Below are positions 44,819-57,270 of a stretch of 64,000 bases of DNA, in pieces. The position numbers were made by a program, and so were the translations under genes. The notes beneath the pieces are model-generated. The model worked only from the letters and a program-made list of their open reading frames with translations, had not been told where the DNA came from and did no database searches. The DNA comes from Axinella damicornis (taxonomy: Eukaryota; Porifera; Demospongiae; Axinellida; Axinellidae), in assembly GCA_963931865.1 (NCBI GenBank), contig OZ007512.1, positions 12,594,756 to 12,658,755 of the forward strand, written 5' to 3'. The stretch's first letter is position 1, and the number at the start of each line of letters is the position of its first letter.

Positions 44819-45003
44819 GATGAGAGAGAGAGAAATTAATCCACAGAAAAAATTCTGGGACCAGCTGGGATTCGAACCCAAGACCTTCTGGATATTCATA
44901 CCACTAAGCCACTGGGCCCACGGCAGAGGAGCAGGACACAAGCTACATATAGCAGCATTGTGTGGAGGCCTCAGCCGAATTCCAACTGATTCTCTCTCTC
45001 TCG
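44819..45003 (-). mobile_element. tRNA-derived SINE, second copy
   Basis: It shares the (GA)n start, the CCACAGAAAAAATTCTGGGA block, the T-arm GGATTCGAACCCAAGACC and CCACTGGGCCCACGGCAGAG with the 29.5-kb copy. It ends in (TC)n. The anticodon region is deleted. It is inserted in the first copy of the segmental duplication only. Confidence 0.7.
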
Positions 45004-45526
45004 GTGTATCTGGATCACTGTTGCCATGGTGTTGCATAGCAACGAGAGAGAAGGCACAAGCAGGGAAGCTGTTACGTAGTGTTGTGGATTTGGGAAGTTC
45101 TATTAATTAAGTTGCCAGGTAATAGGAAGCAGCAATGTATTATCAATGCTTTGGCAAGGAAGTGAGGAAGCTGAGTTGAGCACGAGGAAGTGAGTGATTT
45201 GGAAGCCATGTCGTTAATCAAACTGCAGGCTGCACGTAAACAGGATATGAACGGGAACCAAGTCAGCAACTGGAACTACGCTTCCCATTAGCAACCAGAA
45301 ACACTTGCTAATATCGGCCAGCCAGGAGCACTGCTAAGCATTCCTTTATGGAAATTACAACTTACGTAATAGCCAGGAGTTACCATGGAAACATCTCCAT
45401 GTAGTTTGGAGCATCAACAACAAACTAATTTCCTTCCAGGAAAACCACAACAGCCGCAACAACAGCCATGTGACAACTGTGTAGTGAAGCCAAGTTGTGT
45501 ACAAGGAAACGTGACTTGAGATTGGA

Positions 45527-45940
45527 AAGCCACACTTGCGACCCAACACACACCTCACCACTTGCGACCCAACACACACCTCACCACTTGTGACCCAACA
45601 CACACCTCACCACTTGTGACCCAACACACACCTCACCACTTGTGCCCCAACACACACCTCACCACTTGTGACCCAACACACACCTCACCACTTGTGACCC
45701 AACACACACCTCACCACTTGTGACCCAACACACACCTCACCACTTGCGACCCAACACACACCTCACCACTTGCGACCCAACACACACCTCACCACTTGTG
45801 ACCCAACACACACCTCACCACTTGTGACCCAACACACACCTCACCACTTGTGCCCCAACACACACCTCACCACTTGTGACCCAGCACACACCTAATTACC
45901 ACTTGTGACCCAGCACAAGCCGTACACACAACGCAACTTT
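45527..45940. repeat. 26-bp minisatellite (CCACTTGTGACCCAACACAC), about 15 copies
   Basis: Unit CCACTTGTGACCCAACACAC plus ACCTCA, with GTG/GCG and ACC/CCC variants. Part of duplication copy A. Confidence 0.92.
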
Positions 45941-46128
45941 CACACATCTGCTTGACTACAGGATAGGAGACACGGCATGCACTGCTGTTTGTGATCAACG
46001 ATACCCCCTCACTTAATTTTCACCTCTCACCTTCACACCGTTACTTATCACTTTCACTGTTTCATCCAAACAAGCTTGCATACATCAGCTAGCTTATAAT
46101 TCCTGCTAGTGCCTGATTGTGGGAAACT

Positions 46129-46525
46129 TAGCTTCATTCCCAGTCCCACGCCCAGCTTTTCATCGCGTGCAGTACGGTAAAGCGGGGAGGGCCTGGTACA
46201 TCTTCTCACGTGAGTGACGTCAAGGGTAGAAAGGGGTAGAAAGACCAGAAGGAAGCGTGGGCGTACGTGGGTCTCAGAGCAGCAAGAAGAGCGAAGGTAC
46301 CAGGTAACACACCACACGTATCTAGCTAGCGGTGGGCGACTGTCATACTCACCGAGCGTTGAATGTGTAGATGGCTGAATAACACGCAAAACGTAGCGTC
46401 TTCGTTCTGAAAATTTTGCCATTTTTCGATTACGTCATGCTCACGTGAGAAGATGTACCAGGCCCTCCCTGCTTTACCGTACTGCAAGCGACGAAAAGCT
46501 GGGCGTGGGACTGGGAATGAGGCTA
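46129..46525. mobile_element. Mutator-like foldback MITE, same family, 397 bp
   Basis: The ends TAGCTTCATTCCCAG and CTGGGAATGAGGCTA are inverted repeats, with long inner inverted arms (GCAGTACGGTAAAGC / GCTTTACCGTACTGC). The flanking 9-mers are TGGGAAACT and TGGGAAAGT. It is present only in the second copy of the segmental duplication. Confidence 0.82.
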
Positions 46526-47034
46526 TGGGAAAGTAGTACCTGGATCACTGTTGCCATGGTGTAGCAGAGCAACGAGAGAGAAGGCACAAGCAGGGAAGCT
46601 GTAAGTGTTGTGATTAAGTTGGCAGGTAATAGGAAGCAGCAATGTATTATCAATGCTTTGGCAAGGAAGTGAGGAAGCTGAGTTATGCACGAGGAAGTGA
46701 GTGATTTGGAAGCCATGTCGTTAATCAAACTGCAGGCTGCACGTAAATGGGATATGAACGGGAACCAAGTCAGCAACTGGAACTACGCTTCCCATTAGCA
46801 ACCAGAAACACCTGCTAACATCGGCCAGCCAGGAGCACTGCTAAGCATTCCTTTATGGAAATTACAACTTAATAGCCAGGAGTTACCATGGAAACATCTC
46901 CATGTAGTTTGGAGCATCAACAACAAACTAATTTCCTTCCAGGAAAACCACAACAGTCGCAACAACAGCCATGTGACAACTGTGTAGTGAAGCCAAGTTG
47001 TGTACAAGGTAATGTGACTTGAGATTGGAAAGCC

Positions 47035-47555
47035 ACACTTGAGACCCAGCACACACCTCACCACTTGTGACCCAACACACACCTCACCACTTGTGCCCCA
47101 ACACACACCTCACCACTTGTGACCCAACACACACCTCACCACTTGCGACCCAACACACACCTCACCACTTGCGACCCAACACACACCTCACCACTTGTGC
47201 CCCAACACACACCTCACCACTTGTGCCCCAACACACACCTCACCACTTGTGACCCAACACACACCTCACCACTTGTGACCCAACACACACCTAATTACCA
47301 CTTGTGACCCAACGCACACCTCACCACTTGTGACCCAACGCACACCTCACCACTTGTGACCCAACGCACACCTCACCACTTGTGACCCAACACACACCTC
47401 ACCACTTGTGACCCAACACACACCTAATTACCACTTGTGACCCAACACACACCTCACCACTTGTGACCCAACACACACCTAATTACCACTTGTGACCCAA
47501 CACACACCTCACCACTTGTGACCCAACGCACACCTAATTACCACTTGTGACCCAG
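47035..47555. repeat. 26-bp minisatellite, about 20 copies, in duplication copy B
   Basis: It has the same unit as 45527-45940, with several units extended to ACCTAATTA. Confidence 0.92.
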
Positions 47556-47703
47556 CACAAGCTGTACACACTACGCTACTTTCATGCATCCGCTTGACTA
47601 CAGGATAGAGGAGACACGGCCCTGCTGTTTTGTGATCAATGATACCCCTTCACTTAATTTCACCTCACACCTTCGATCACCCCCTCACTTCTCACTTTCA
47701 CCC

Positions 47704-47892
47704 CTAGAAATTACTAGAGATTACTAGAAAAATTCTGGTCTGGTTAATGGGTGTCCCCTAGAAATATTCTTGGAGAGATTACTATAAATTACTAGAGATT
47801 ACTAGAAATACTGGTCCGGTTAATGGGTGTCCCCCATTTCACTAGAAATATTACAGAGATTACTAGAGATTACAAGAGATTAGTAGAGATTA
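47704..47892. repeat. 10-bp repeat AGAGATTACT, interrupted array
   Basis: Units are interspersed with a duplicated block (CTGGTCTGGTTAATGGGTGT / CTGGTCCGGTTAATGGGTGT). Confidence 0.8.
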
Positions 47893-48904
47893 CTGCTTCA
47901 ATTCAACTGAATATCTTGTAATGGAGGAAATGGGATGCTTTGGGCAAATAATTTAATTTTCCAGGAAAGCTATTCCTGGAAAGACTGGTACAACAGGCTG
48001 CACACAGTTGCTGCCATGTGTACCTCTACCAAGAAATGATTAACTGGGATAGCAACAATGTGCTCAGTCAGAGGTTCTCAACCAATATTAGGGATTTTTT
48101 TGCTGCTCCAGATAGTCCAACTTCCAAGAACCTCTAATAGGAAAGGGTATAGCAACTGAATCTGGTTTGCAACTATGTGTTACATAGTCATACAAGGTCA
48201 CGTGTGTTTGCAAAAGCTTCCAATATCATGCCTGGCTTGCACCCTGCTTTGAAACTTGGTTGAACAAGAGATTCGCCTTTGACAGGCCTTGTTCTCCTCT
48301 GTACACATACATTCCTTTCAACCGATTCTCTCTCTGTTTTAATGGCTGGACCTTTGTCAGCCAGCTTCACAATGAACTGTTCCAGGAAGAGCAGTAAATC
48401 TAGCAGAAAAGCACACACAAATACAGTATACCATGACTGTTCCAGGAACATATCAGTCCAGCGGTCATATCTTTTCCAGGAAGAATTCATAAACCGGCAG
48501 AGAGACTTTAACAGGAAAGTGTATACTAACTGAGTCTGATGTGTTGTACCGTATTCTCGCGAAAGTCCGCCCACTCCGCAAAGAGCGCCCACCCCCCTCT
48601 TTTGGCTCAATTTCTATATAGGGTCAAAGTTATACCCAACTATGTGTTAATTGTGCAGTAAAGATTTCATGATAATTCATTGACAGTCCAAATCAGAAAC
48701 AAACTCTTGTTCATGCTCAGCTTCATTCTCAGGCCCCACCCATCTTCCTGCTGCTTGCAGTACACTTCGAATGGGAGGGCTCCATCCTACATACCTAGGC
48801 CATACCCAATAGCAGTCAACTGAATGGTGAATATTGCTTTAACCACCTGTTGAAGCCTGTAAGTATATCATAGTCATTAATTAAGTATTGATGATTGGTA
48901 TATT

Positions 48905-49245
48905 TCCATGTATACAGCCCCTGTGTATAAACTTTGAACTAAGTCCCCCTGTGTATAAACTTTGAACTAGTGTTGACAATCTCACAGTAAGTTTCTATCT
49001 CCAATGAGTCCCCTTGTGTACAAACTTTAAACTAGTGTTGACAATCTCACAGTACGATTCTGTCTCCAATAAGTCCCCCCTGTGTACAAACTTTGAACTA
49101 GTGCTGACAAATCTCACAGTAAGTTTCTGGTCCCCCTTGTGTACAAACTTTGAACTAGTGTTGACAAATCTCAGTACGATTCATAAGTCCCCCCTGTGTA
49201 CAAACTTTGAACAAATCTCACAGTACGTACGTTTCTGTCTCCAAT
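48905..49245. repeat. About 66-bp tandem repeat (CCTTGTGTACAAACTTTGAA), about 5 copies
   Basis: Units include AACTAGTGTTGACAATCTCA and a CTCCAATAAGTCCCC segment. They are diverged and partly truncated. Confidence 0.8.
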
Positions 49246-49424
49246 GAGTCCATCATGTTCAGATTGCGGTTGGTGGTGTGTGTATACAAGAGCCAGCATA
49301 CGTGGACGCCACTTGGAAGTGTTGTTTCTGTCGGTTGACTGGAGCAAAGCGGAGGGAATTAGACAGAAACATAGCTCTCATAATAGTGGGGCATCCCCAT
49401 GAGGTTGGTACGCATGCGTGGAGG

Positions 49425-49440
49425 GGGTATATAAGGGCGT
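49425..49440 (+). promoter_or_regulatory. TATA-box-like site (GGTATATAAGGGCG)
   Basis: A strong TATA consensus, GTATATAAGG, in otherwise non-repetitive DNA. A near-identical GGGTATATAAGGGG is at about 55938. No gene is recognised downstream of either, so the role is uncertain; they could be element-internal promoters. Confidence 0.3.
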
Positions 49441-50032
49441 GAACGGAAGAGTAAAGCAGTTTTTTAGCTCTCCTGTTTGGCAGGCAAGGAATATAATCAG
49501 GCTAACGTGAAATAGCTAAGTGGTTGAAGGATGAGGAGGAGAAGAGGAGTTTGCAATACGAGAAACGGTACGGCCGTGAATGACGCTTCGACACCTACGC
49601 TAGGCAGCGGTGAGGGGCCGACCGCTCAACCTGGATGCTCAGTTGTTGTTTGTAATTGAAAAACGTGAGATTGTGATTGCCTGCCACAAGGGTGGAACCT
49701 CAGTGGGTTGAATGTTATGAGAGCTCTTTCATCTCAAGTGTCTAGTGGACACCCCTAGGACTACTGTAGCTGCTTACCACCTACGTAAGCATTTGTACCG
49801 CCTGATTCTTGAGATCAAAGTGGGGTGTGTTTGCAGGCTTATGCTCCCTTGCTGACGGCTAAAATGACTGTATATTTTACAATGATCATAAATGGACATT
49901 ATGACCCAGAATTGTGAACATCTATGCAGTATGTTATAGATAGCACACCTTTCTGTTTTAGGATGAACAACACGGCTGATAACATCACAACATTAAGACC
50001 ACAGGAAGGAACAAAGCAGCAGCTGCAATGTT

Positions 50033-50272
50033 GGAGACTGTCTGCCAAAAGCACCCACTCAGAAGACATGACTGAATATGAATTATGAATTGGTTTAATA
50101 GGGAGTAAAAGGTATCAGCCTGAACTCAAAATGGAAATTGCAGTGGACACTACCTTACACAGATCATTGTCCGCCAAAAACACCCACTCATTGGATATGA
50201 ATGGGTTTAATAGGGAGTATATAAACTGTACCAGCCCAAACTCAAAATGGAAATTGCAGTGGAACCTAGCTC
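50033..50272. repeat. Tandem duplication, two copies of ~115 bp
   Basis: CACCCACTCA...TTTAATAGGGAGTA...CTCAAAATGGAAATTGCAGT occurs twice. Confidence 0.8.
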
Positions 50273-51439
50273 TCCATAAAGGTCCTGGATAAATTTGGGC
50301 CTTGGAAATTGTCCTTGATAGGGACCGCAGGTAATCCACTAAGGTAGGACATAATTAGTTTATACGCCATAATTAGTCAGAGTTCCCTTTGTCTGAGGTT
50401 CCTTGTATAGCCCAGAATTGAGACCATGAGAGGCATGCACTCATCCTGTGCAGATAGCAGCACACATCCTGTATTAGGATGAACATGTCCAAATTATTAC
50501 AACGTCAAAAGAGGACAGGAAATGACTAGCCAGCAGTATTGACCATATGTAGAGCATCTTCCGGCACGGCACCCACGCCCTAGACAGACTGGATATGAAT
50601 TCTTTGGTGTGGGTTCCCCAGAATCACTTCCTGCTCAATACTGTGTACATATAAAAACAATCAGCCCATGGCCTGCAGTCTACCTAGTTGAGGTACCAGC
50701 TGAAGATTGAGAGCTCAAGTGAAGCTGCATGCTGTCTCTGTGAGTTGATTTTATTCTCATCACCTGTTCTCCTTCTTGAAAGTGGCATAAGTTTGTATAG
50801 CAAGCACGTATGAAGTTGAAGCATGGGGCTCAGGCATACTCAAGTTATCATTCTAGGAGGAGACTGTCAAACCTTTGTATGATGCTAGGATAGCAGTTCA
50901 AAATTAGGCACTACATAATTTATTTCTGAACAATTGCTGACCTACTTAATGGAAGGCCTTCTTCATTCACAGTTTCCAAACAACTCATTACTGTAGCGTT
51001 GTTAGTCAACCATAACAATTCCCTTTAGTAAGGTTTTAGCTAATTGAACCGACGTAGCAAAATATTTGTGAAATTACAAACTACAAAATTATGCTGATAA
51101 TCACAACTGCTGCTGCTCATGCATTTCTCTGTAGCAAGGCTACAAATCAACTGTGAGATTCTATGCCGTTACTCTGCAAGTTGTACACGCTACTGACTGG
51201 CACGTTACTCCACCATCAAGCAATACGTACAAGTAAGTCCGGTATGTGGAAATGCTAAACTCATTTACTGCATACCGTATTTTTCAACGCTGCAAAGATC
51301 CACACTGGGGTACATAAAGAGTAAATCACTCCCACATAAGATACCTCCAAGTTTGAATATGGACTACATAGCACTGAGTTGTCTAGCCATAGTTTGGAGT
51401 TAGATGTTATCACTGAGTGCCTGCAATGAGTCCGAGTGG

Positions 51440-51560
51440 AGATAATTATACCTCTGCTCATAGTATAGTCATAATTATACCTCTGCTCATAGTATAGACA
51501 TAATTATACCTCTGCTCATAGTATAGACATAATTATACCTCTGCTCATAGTATAGACACA
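51440..51560. repeat. 29-bp tandem repeat (ATAATTATACCTCTGCTCAT), 4 copies
   Basis: Perfect or near-perfect units, each ending in AGTATAGAC. Confidence 0.9.
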
Positions 51561-52419
51561 TCATACCTAGCTCCACACATCATAACTACAAACGTTGGAG
51601 CTATGATGTCATCATTCAGTGTCTACTACATTGTATATCAGCACAGGTAGCTATGTACAGTTTCAAACACTGGAGTTATGATGTCATCATTCAGCAAAAG
51701 CAATTGCTTGTATGAGGGATAAGTGGTTAGCTTACTAATTCCTGACCACAAAATGATGTCATCGTTCAGCTCACAAACAACTTGCTCACAGTGTATATGA
51801 GGGATACATAGGATAGGATAGGATAGGATAAATTTTAATTTTTAACAGGTGAGTCCCATCAGCCTGGGGCTGGTCTCCCTGGGAGTCCTGTAAGTGGTTA
51901 GCCCTGACTGCAAAACGTTGGTACTGTATGCTATTTGGATTCAACCCGGCATCATTGGTATAACCATCAACAGGTTACGCCCGGCCGCGGGGATCCTATT
52001 ATCCCCTAAAGTAGGAAGGAAAAGGAATTTGCTTACATGTACAAGACAATGATTGGTCAGTTCACTGTACTGATGTGAGCACTTTACATCCTGACTGAGC
52101 AAACCACAAACCACAAGATTTTCTACTAGCCATCTATAGGATGCCCCGTGGACCCTATGTTATCTCGGGTTTGTCATAATTGCCGAGCGCATTAGCGCGA
52201 GGCTTTGAATGGGGGATCTATTTCTCACTATATACGTATGTACGTACGTGGTACGTACGTACGTACGTACGTACGTACCGGAATATGTCACGCTCAGGAA
52301 TGTTGATAGGAATGTTGCGGGTTTCCTGCCGGCCAATTGAGTTTTATTTGCTGCGAGGGCTCGACGGTGCGAGAACTACAACCTTCAGAAACAGATTAGT
52401 GAACGAGCGCGCGGTGCTC

Positions 52420-52620
52420 TAGGGCTTGCAGAGCTGGAGCAGCTACATATGGAGTCAAACAGTCGACATCTGTTTATACCGCAACTCCACAATATTCTCG
52501 CGTAGCCAGAGGCTAGGGTACAAGCGAGCAGAGCCTTCAGGGCTTGCAGAGCTAGAGCAGCTACATGTGGAGTCGAACAGTGAGCGTAATCGACATATGT
52601 TTATCTCAGCTCCACACTCG
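52420..52620. repeat. Tandem duplication (AGGGCTTGCAGAGCT), two copies
   Basis: AGGGCTTGCAGAGCTGGAGC plus GGAGTCAAACAG recurs ~110 bp later with substitutions and a small insertion. Just upstream, 52233-52278 is a palindromic (GTAC)n run. Confidence 0.75.
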
Positions 52621-52976
52621 CAAATTCACACTTAATAGCTATTAGAGATCTCGTAAGCACATGGCCAGGCTGCGCATGCGGCCGCGGCGTGCGCGCGAGG
52701 CAATTATGCGGATACGTATTCCTAGTAATTATTATGAGCTACCATCTAGACCTGGGACAGTGTGGAGTGGCCTGGGAACAGGATGTCTGCCTACCTCATG
52801 ACTGGCTGCATGGCCAGTGCATGGTCATCATGACTACATGGCCGGTCATCACATGAACATGGCTATACCATGATTCCAATGTTACAATTCAACATGATGT
52901 TAACATCAACTACTGTTTCATCATATAAGAATCACATTGTCACGGTAAGATGATGTCAGCAAAAGATTCATAGTCA

Positions 52977-53275
52977 TTGCACCACAAAATTCCTTCAATC
53001 CGCCATCAATGAACTGCAACAAATATTTACCACTTTTAGTTCACGTGCAGCTGAACCTCTCTTATGAAGGCATCTAACTTTTTGATTCTTCATACCCCTG
53101 CTTCTGGCCAACTGCATAGTCACTGCACCACAAAATTCCATAAATCTGCTATCAATGAACTGCTATGAATATTCACTTTTAGTTCCCATACTTAAATCAC
53201 CTGCAGCTGAACCTCTGACCTTATGAAGGCATCTAAAATTTTTTTAAAGTCTGCATACCCCTGCTTCAGGCCAAC
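52977..53275. repeat. Tandem duplication, two copies of ~145 bp
   Basis: GCACCACAAAATTCC...CAGCTGAACCTCT...CATACCCCTGCTTC occurs twice. Confidence 0.8.
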
Positions 53276-53454
53276 TGGGGTGATCATGTGACTACCACAG
53301 CCCTGCTGTTTCAACATCAACGACTGGTAATGTCATTGCAAAATGATTCTTTTGCTGTCATCGACACAAGATGATTTCTGCCTCAAATGGACAAATTAGT
53401 GAACCAAAATTGGTATTGGGAATCACTTCAAAGAGAATGTTGCACTACGTACGT

Positions 53455-53705
53455 ATGGGCGTGTGAATGAGATATGAAGCTGGGAATTGTGCCATTGTGG
53501 TCAGAATAAAAAGAGATTCAAATGACGTTCATAAAGTGATTCATAAAGTGATAGTTAATTTCTGCCAAAAATCGCACTTGACCAAAGACTATAATCTTCA
53601 TGACTGCGCATCAACAGCAAAACAGATATCACTGGAAAGCTACATTCAGATCACAATGGTGCAAATCCCAGCTTCGTATCTCCTCCTTCCTAGCCCAAGA
53701 TACCT
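53455..53705. repeat. Foldback repeat family B, reversed copy
   Basis: It begins GTGTGAATGAGATATGAAGC and ends CTTCCTAGCCCAAGATAC, the reverse of the other copies. The middle is shortened and carries a local duplication (CATAAAGTGATTCATAAAGTG). Confidence 0.65.
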
Positions 53706-54143
53706 AACGTAGACAAGCATTCCATGTAATGCATCCCATTATGAATGAAAATTAAATCACGTGACTAACTAACCATAGCAACCATTTCATGCCACCATTT
53801 AGTAAATGTATATTCCTATTTGCTGACCTAACTGACATCAGATGCTAGCACAGTCATTGCCTCTAAAATTAGATTCATCAACAGATATTCACTGCTGTTT
53901 TAGTATTATTCATAAGATTGTGGTCTAGCAAAGTTCAAGGTTTGAACAGCATGCCATCGACCCCACACAATACAATGGGACAATGGAACTAAAAGTGAAG
54001 AATATGGAACTTAAATGTTCCAAATATAGACTAACAAGCCATATAGGGTTATAACAATTAAGCCTATATTAGCACTGTAGCAGCTAAAGTAGCTTCAGTT
54101 GTGCACCTGCAGTTGTAGCCTTCAAGCAGCAAGTTTATCTCCA

Positions 54144-54177
<34 letters not shown>

Positions 54178-54660
54178 TGCAAAACACTACGTACTTTGAG
54201 AGTGATATTGAACCACCACCTGGAGACAAGCTTAAGAAGTGATCTCTGTGAGTTAGTCACTGTGTGGTAACGTTAATTGTGTTGTCTGATGGGATATTAA
54301 TACACTATATGGATTTTAGTACGATTAGAGTTTAAACTGAACAATTCACTTTAAACTACATTGAACTGTTTTTTGTTAGCCTCTAGTTAAGGTTTTCCAT
54401 CTGTTATTATGCCGCAATACTTCACTGGTGAGCTTAATCGTTGGGTTTTTGTTTGTTATAACCATCCACACCCACTGAGAGTCATTCCCGATACCCTTGA
54501 ACCGCATGAAGTAAAGGCCAAGTATGCAGTTAAGAAAATGTGCTTGGGGATGAGGCTATTACAAGAAGGCGCAGGACGTACCAGGACAGGCTAGACTACT
54601 GAGATCCAAATCCTTTTAGCAAATGCCAGCCCATACTCAAATGACACTACTGTCCTTTTT

Positions 54661-54702
54661 GTGTGTGAGGTGTGTGTGCGTGTGTGTGTGTGTGTGTGTG
54701 TG

Positions 54703-54777
<75 letters not shown>
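54661..54777. repeat. (GT)n microsatellite
   Basis: Long GT run in gene-poor DNA. A (GA)n run lies at 54145-54172. Confidence 0.95.
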
Positions 54778-54778
<1 letters not shown>

Positions 54779-55156
54779 CTTGTTAGCTTGTAAACATTTG
54801 GGGGAAACCATCCCAGGTTTCCTAATAGCTCGCTTGATTCTTTGACAACAACAAAAGTAATTGATGATGATTAGGTCAAGAATTCCTCTAGAATTAATGA
54901 TGTCATGATCAGTGCTAAGTTTTCCTGTTCAGTCTTCCTCTCAAGCATTAATTTTACATGTGTCATCAACTCATAACACTGCAGTGCCAGTGCAGCTGGC
55001 CATTATAATAATATTCATGAAACCCGACAAAATCATTTTCTAGGTAGTTAATTGGATTCACTAGTGATGCAAAATAACATCATATCCTGACACAATTTCC
55101 TTATCCTGGGCATAGACTACCAGTTTCCTTATTAGACTAAGAATGCTCCCCCCCCC

Positions 55157-55188
<32 letters not shown>

Positions 55189-57024
55189 ATGCTCACCATC
55201 TCAAAGCACTGATTGTAATTCATGAGTAAATGAAGCTTTGAATATCATTGTCCTTAGACTTGTTCTACCCCACCCTTCCTGACCACCCTCAGCTGCAGTT
55301 TAGGTACATCCTGGCATCCTGTGATGTCATAATGCATCACTAGCAGTAGTATTAGGATTGCAATGAAAGAGCAGAGGAGGGCATGCATTGGTCAGAAGCA
55401 TTAGGGAGATGGGGGAATTAATGTAGCAGAGTCAAGGAATGTAAACAAATGTTGTCATCTAATCGAAAGGTATGTAGAGACATCGGAATCAATTCTTTGG
55501 ACGAGGAATGCACCAACATTCCCCAGTAATGTGATGGATCAAGGGTCACGTTACTGGCTGGAAAGACTCAGCGATAGAACATAGATAATGGACTGTGACA
55601 GCAACAGGCAGACACTACTGTAATGTATGCCTGATGAGACTGCAAGTCAAGGTTTGCCGATACAAATAGCTATGTAGCATCCCTGGTAGTAATAGGAATA
55701 CCAGAGCAGTTGAATGGCTACAGAACTACTGTGTGGTGGGTGACTTTCCACAAGTCATGATTTTTGGAAGGTGCATTAATTCATATCCAGCTACAACCAC
55801 AGTTATGTAAACTACACTAACTGATCTGGGCTGGTCAGGTGGTGGGTCAGTAAACAAAAAGGTCGGAGGTTGCTATAGGCAACACATTGGAATGGGAACT
55901 GTTCCATGGCCATGTGCTAAACCCAATACTCCTGGGCCGGGTATATAAGGGGAAGCTCATCAGAAGTTAAAATTCAGTTGACCATCACTATCACTTGAAG
56001 GATAGAGTTTTCTAGCTCAAGAGTTGAGAGAAAGTTCTTAGCTAAGAAACCAAGTTTAGAGAAAGCTGTGCTTGGCTGAAACACAACTGCTGCCCAGTGA
56101 AGTGAATGATTAGCAGATTTGCAGCTTTGAAACTTGTATTGTAAGTTGAGTAAGTATGTCATTCAATGCATATATAAAGTCAGGCAATCATCTATTCAAG
56201 TCAGTAAATTTGCAAAATTGTGTTATAGGGCAGAAAATACTTGGGCCTCTGTATCAGTGTGGCTGCACTTGGCCTCCAGACAAGCATTAGTTCCGTATAC
56301 AATCCATGACATTAGCTAATAAAGTTGTTCAGTGCTAAGATTTGTAGGTATGGATGTACAATGTTACTGGTTAACTGACTGGTTAACCATTATTGAATAC
56401 ATTCCTAGCCAGGACTCAGTGAGTCTTGTATGCTTACAGTGATACTCTTCAAAGTGTTCATCTCTCACACAACTTCAATTTGAACATGTTCCAGTTGAGA
56501 GTTTGCTCGCCAAAGTTTGTATAGCCTTGCAATATATAGGGACACCAATGCCATGTCATATCTGATACCTCAATTAGCAGTAAAACTAGTCAGTTGACTG
56601 GTAGCTCTAATCCAGTTTGTGTGAATAAAAGTAACACCATTTCTGACACAGTCTATATCTTTTCAGTTGGAAATTGCAAAAACCTAACAATTGAGTAAAA
56701 TAGTAACAAATTGACTAAAACTACACAAAAGAGACAGAGAGCTGCAACTTCCACATACGGTTTTCTATGTACCAGTAAACAGTCGGTAATGTTGCACAAT
56801 CTGCTGAAGTATCACAGATAAAATGGAGCCCTAGACCAAATGAAACAAACCAGTGTTGCTGGTTTAGTGAGGATCTGGTAAACCACTGTTGCTCCTGTTA
56901 GCCATATTACTTCCTGCCTATGGTCTTTTGCATGTGTCATGGTAGAACACACCTATGCACCCTGCACTATGCTGCAAAACCAATTCATAAAAACTCATTT
57001 TCTCTTCTCTTTCTTTCACCTCTC

Positions 57025-57248
57025 TATCTCCTCTCCCTCTCCCCTTCCCTCTCCCTCCCCTCTCCCTTCTCCCCTTCCCTCTCCCTCTCCTCTCCCCTTC
57101 CCTCTCCCTCTCCTCCCCCTCTCCCCTTCCATCTCCACTCTCCCTCTCCTCTCCCCTTCCCTCTCCCTCTCCTCTCCCCCTCCCTCTCCCCCCTCCCTCT
57201 CCCTCCCCCCTCTCCCTCTCCCTCCCACCTCCCTCTCCCCTCTCCCAA
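57025..57248. repeat. (TCTCCC)n pyrimidine tract
   Basis: It directly precedes the acceptor of the exon at 57253. Pro/Ser/Leu ORFs here are artefacts. Confidence 0.9.
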
Positions 57249-57270
57249 CCAGTTACAGCTCATTCACAAG

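Larger units (their letters stand above)
44743..46062. repeat. Segmental duplication, copy A
   Basis: From CATCCAAACACG through GCTAGCTTATAATTCCTGCT, GGATCACTGTTGCCATGGTG and the 26-bp minisatellite, the segment is collinear with copy B. It carries the SINE at 44819-45003. Confidence 0.85.
46063..47600. repeat. Segmental duplication, copy B
   Basis: It has the same order of blocks as copy A, with the Mutator-like MITE at 46129-46525 at the position where copy A has its SINE. The minisatellite is longer here. Confidence 0.85.
47893..57024. other. Gene-poor repeat-rich interval
   Basis: Apart from the tandem duplications, minisatellites and one foldback repeat listed separately, I see no supported gene. 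A possible non-LTR/SINE 3' end with (GGATA)4 next to AGTCCCATCAGCCTGGGGCT lies at about 51826-51960. Confidence 0.6.

Noticed and set aside
48188..48610. 140-residue minus-strand ORF with a hydrophobic LLDLLLFLEQF segment
   Set aside because: It overlaps local repeats of TGTTCCAGGAA and has no splice context or known domain. A chance ORF is more likely.
54409..54594. 61-residue plus-strand ORF (MPQYFTGELNRWVFV)
   Set aside because: The composition is fairly protein-like, but it is short, isolated among repeats and without splice or family support.
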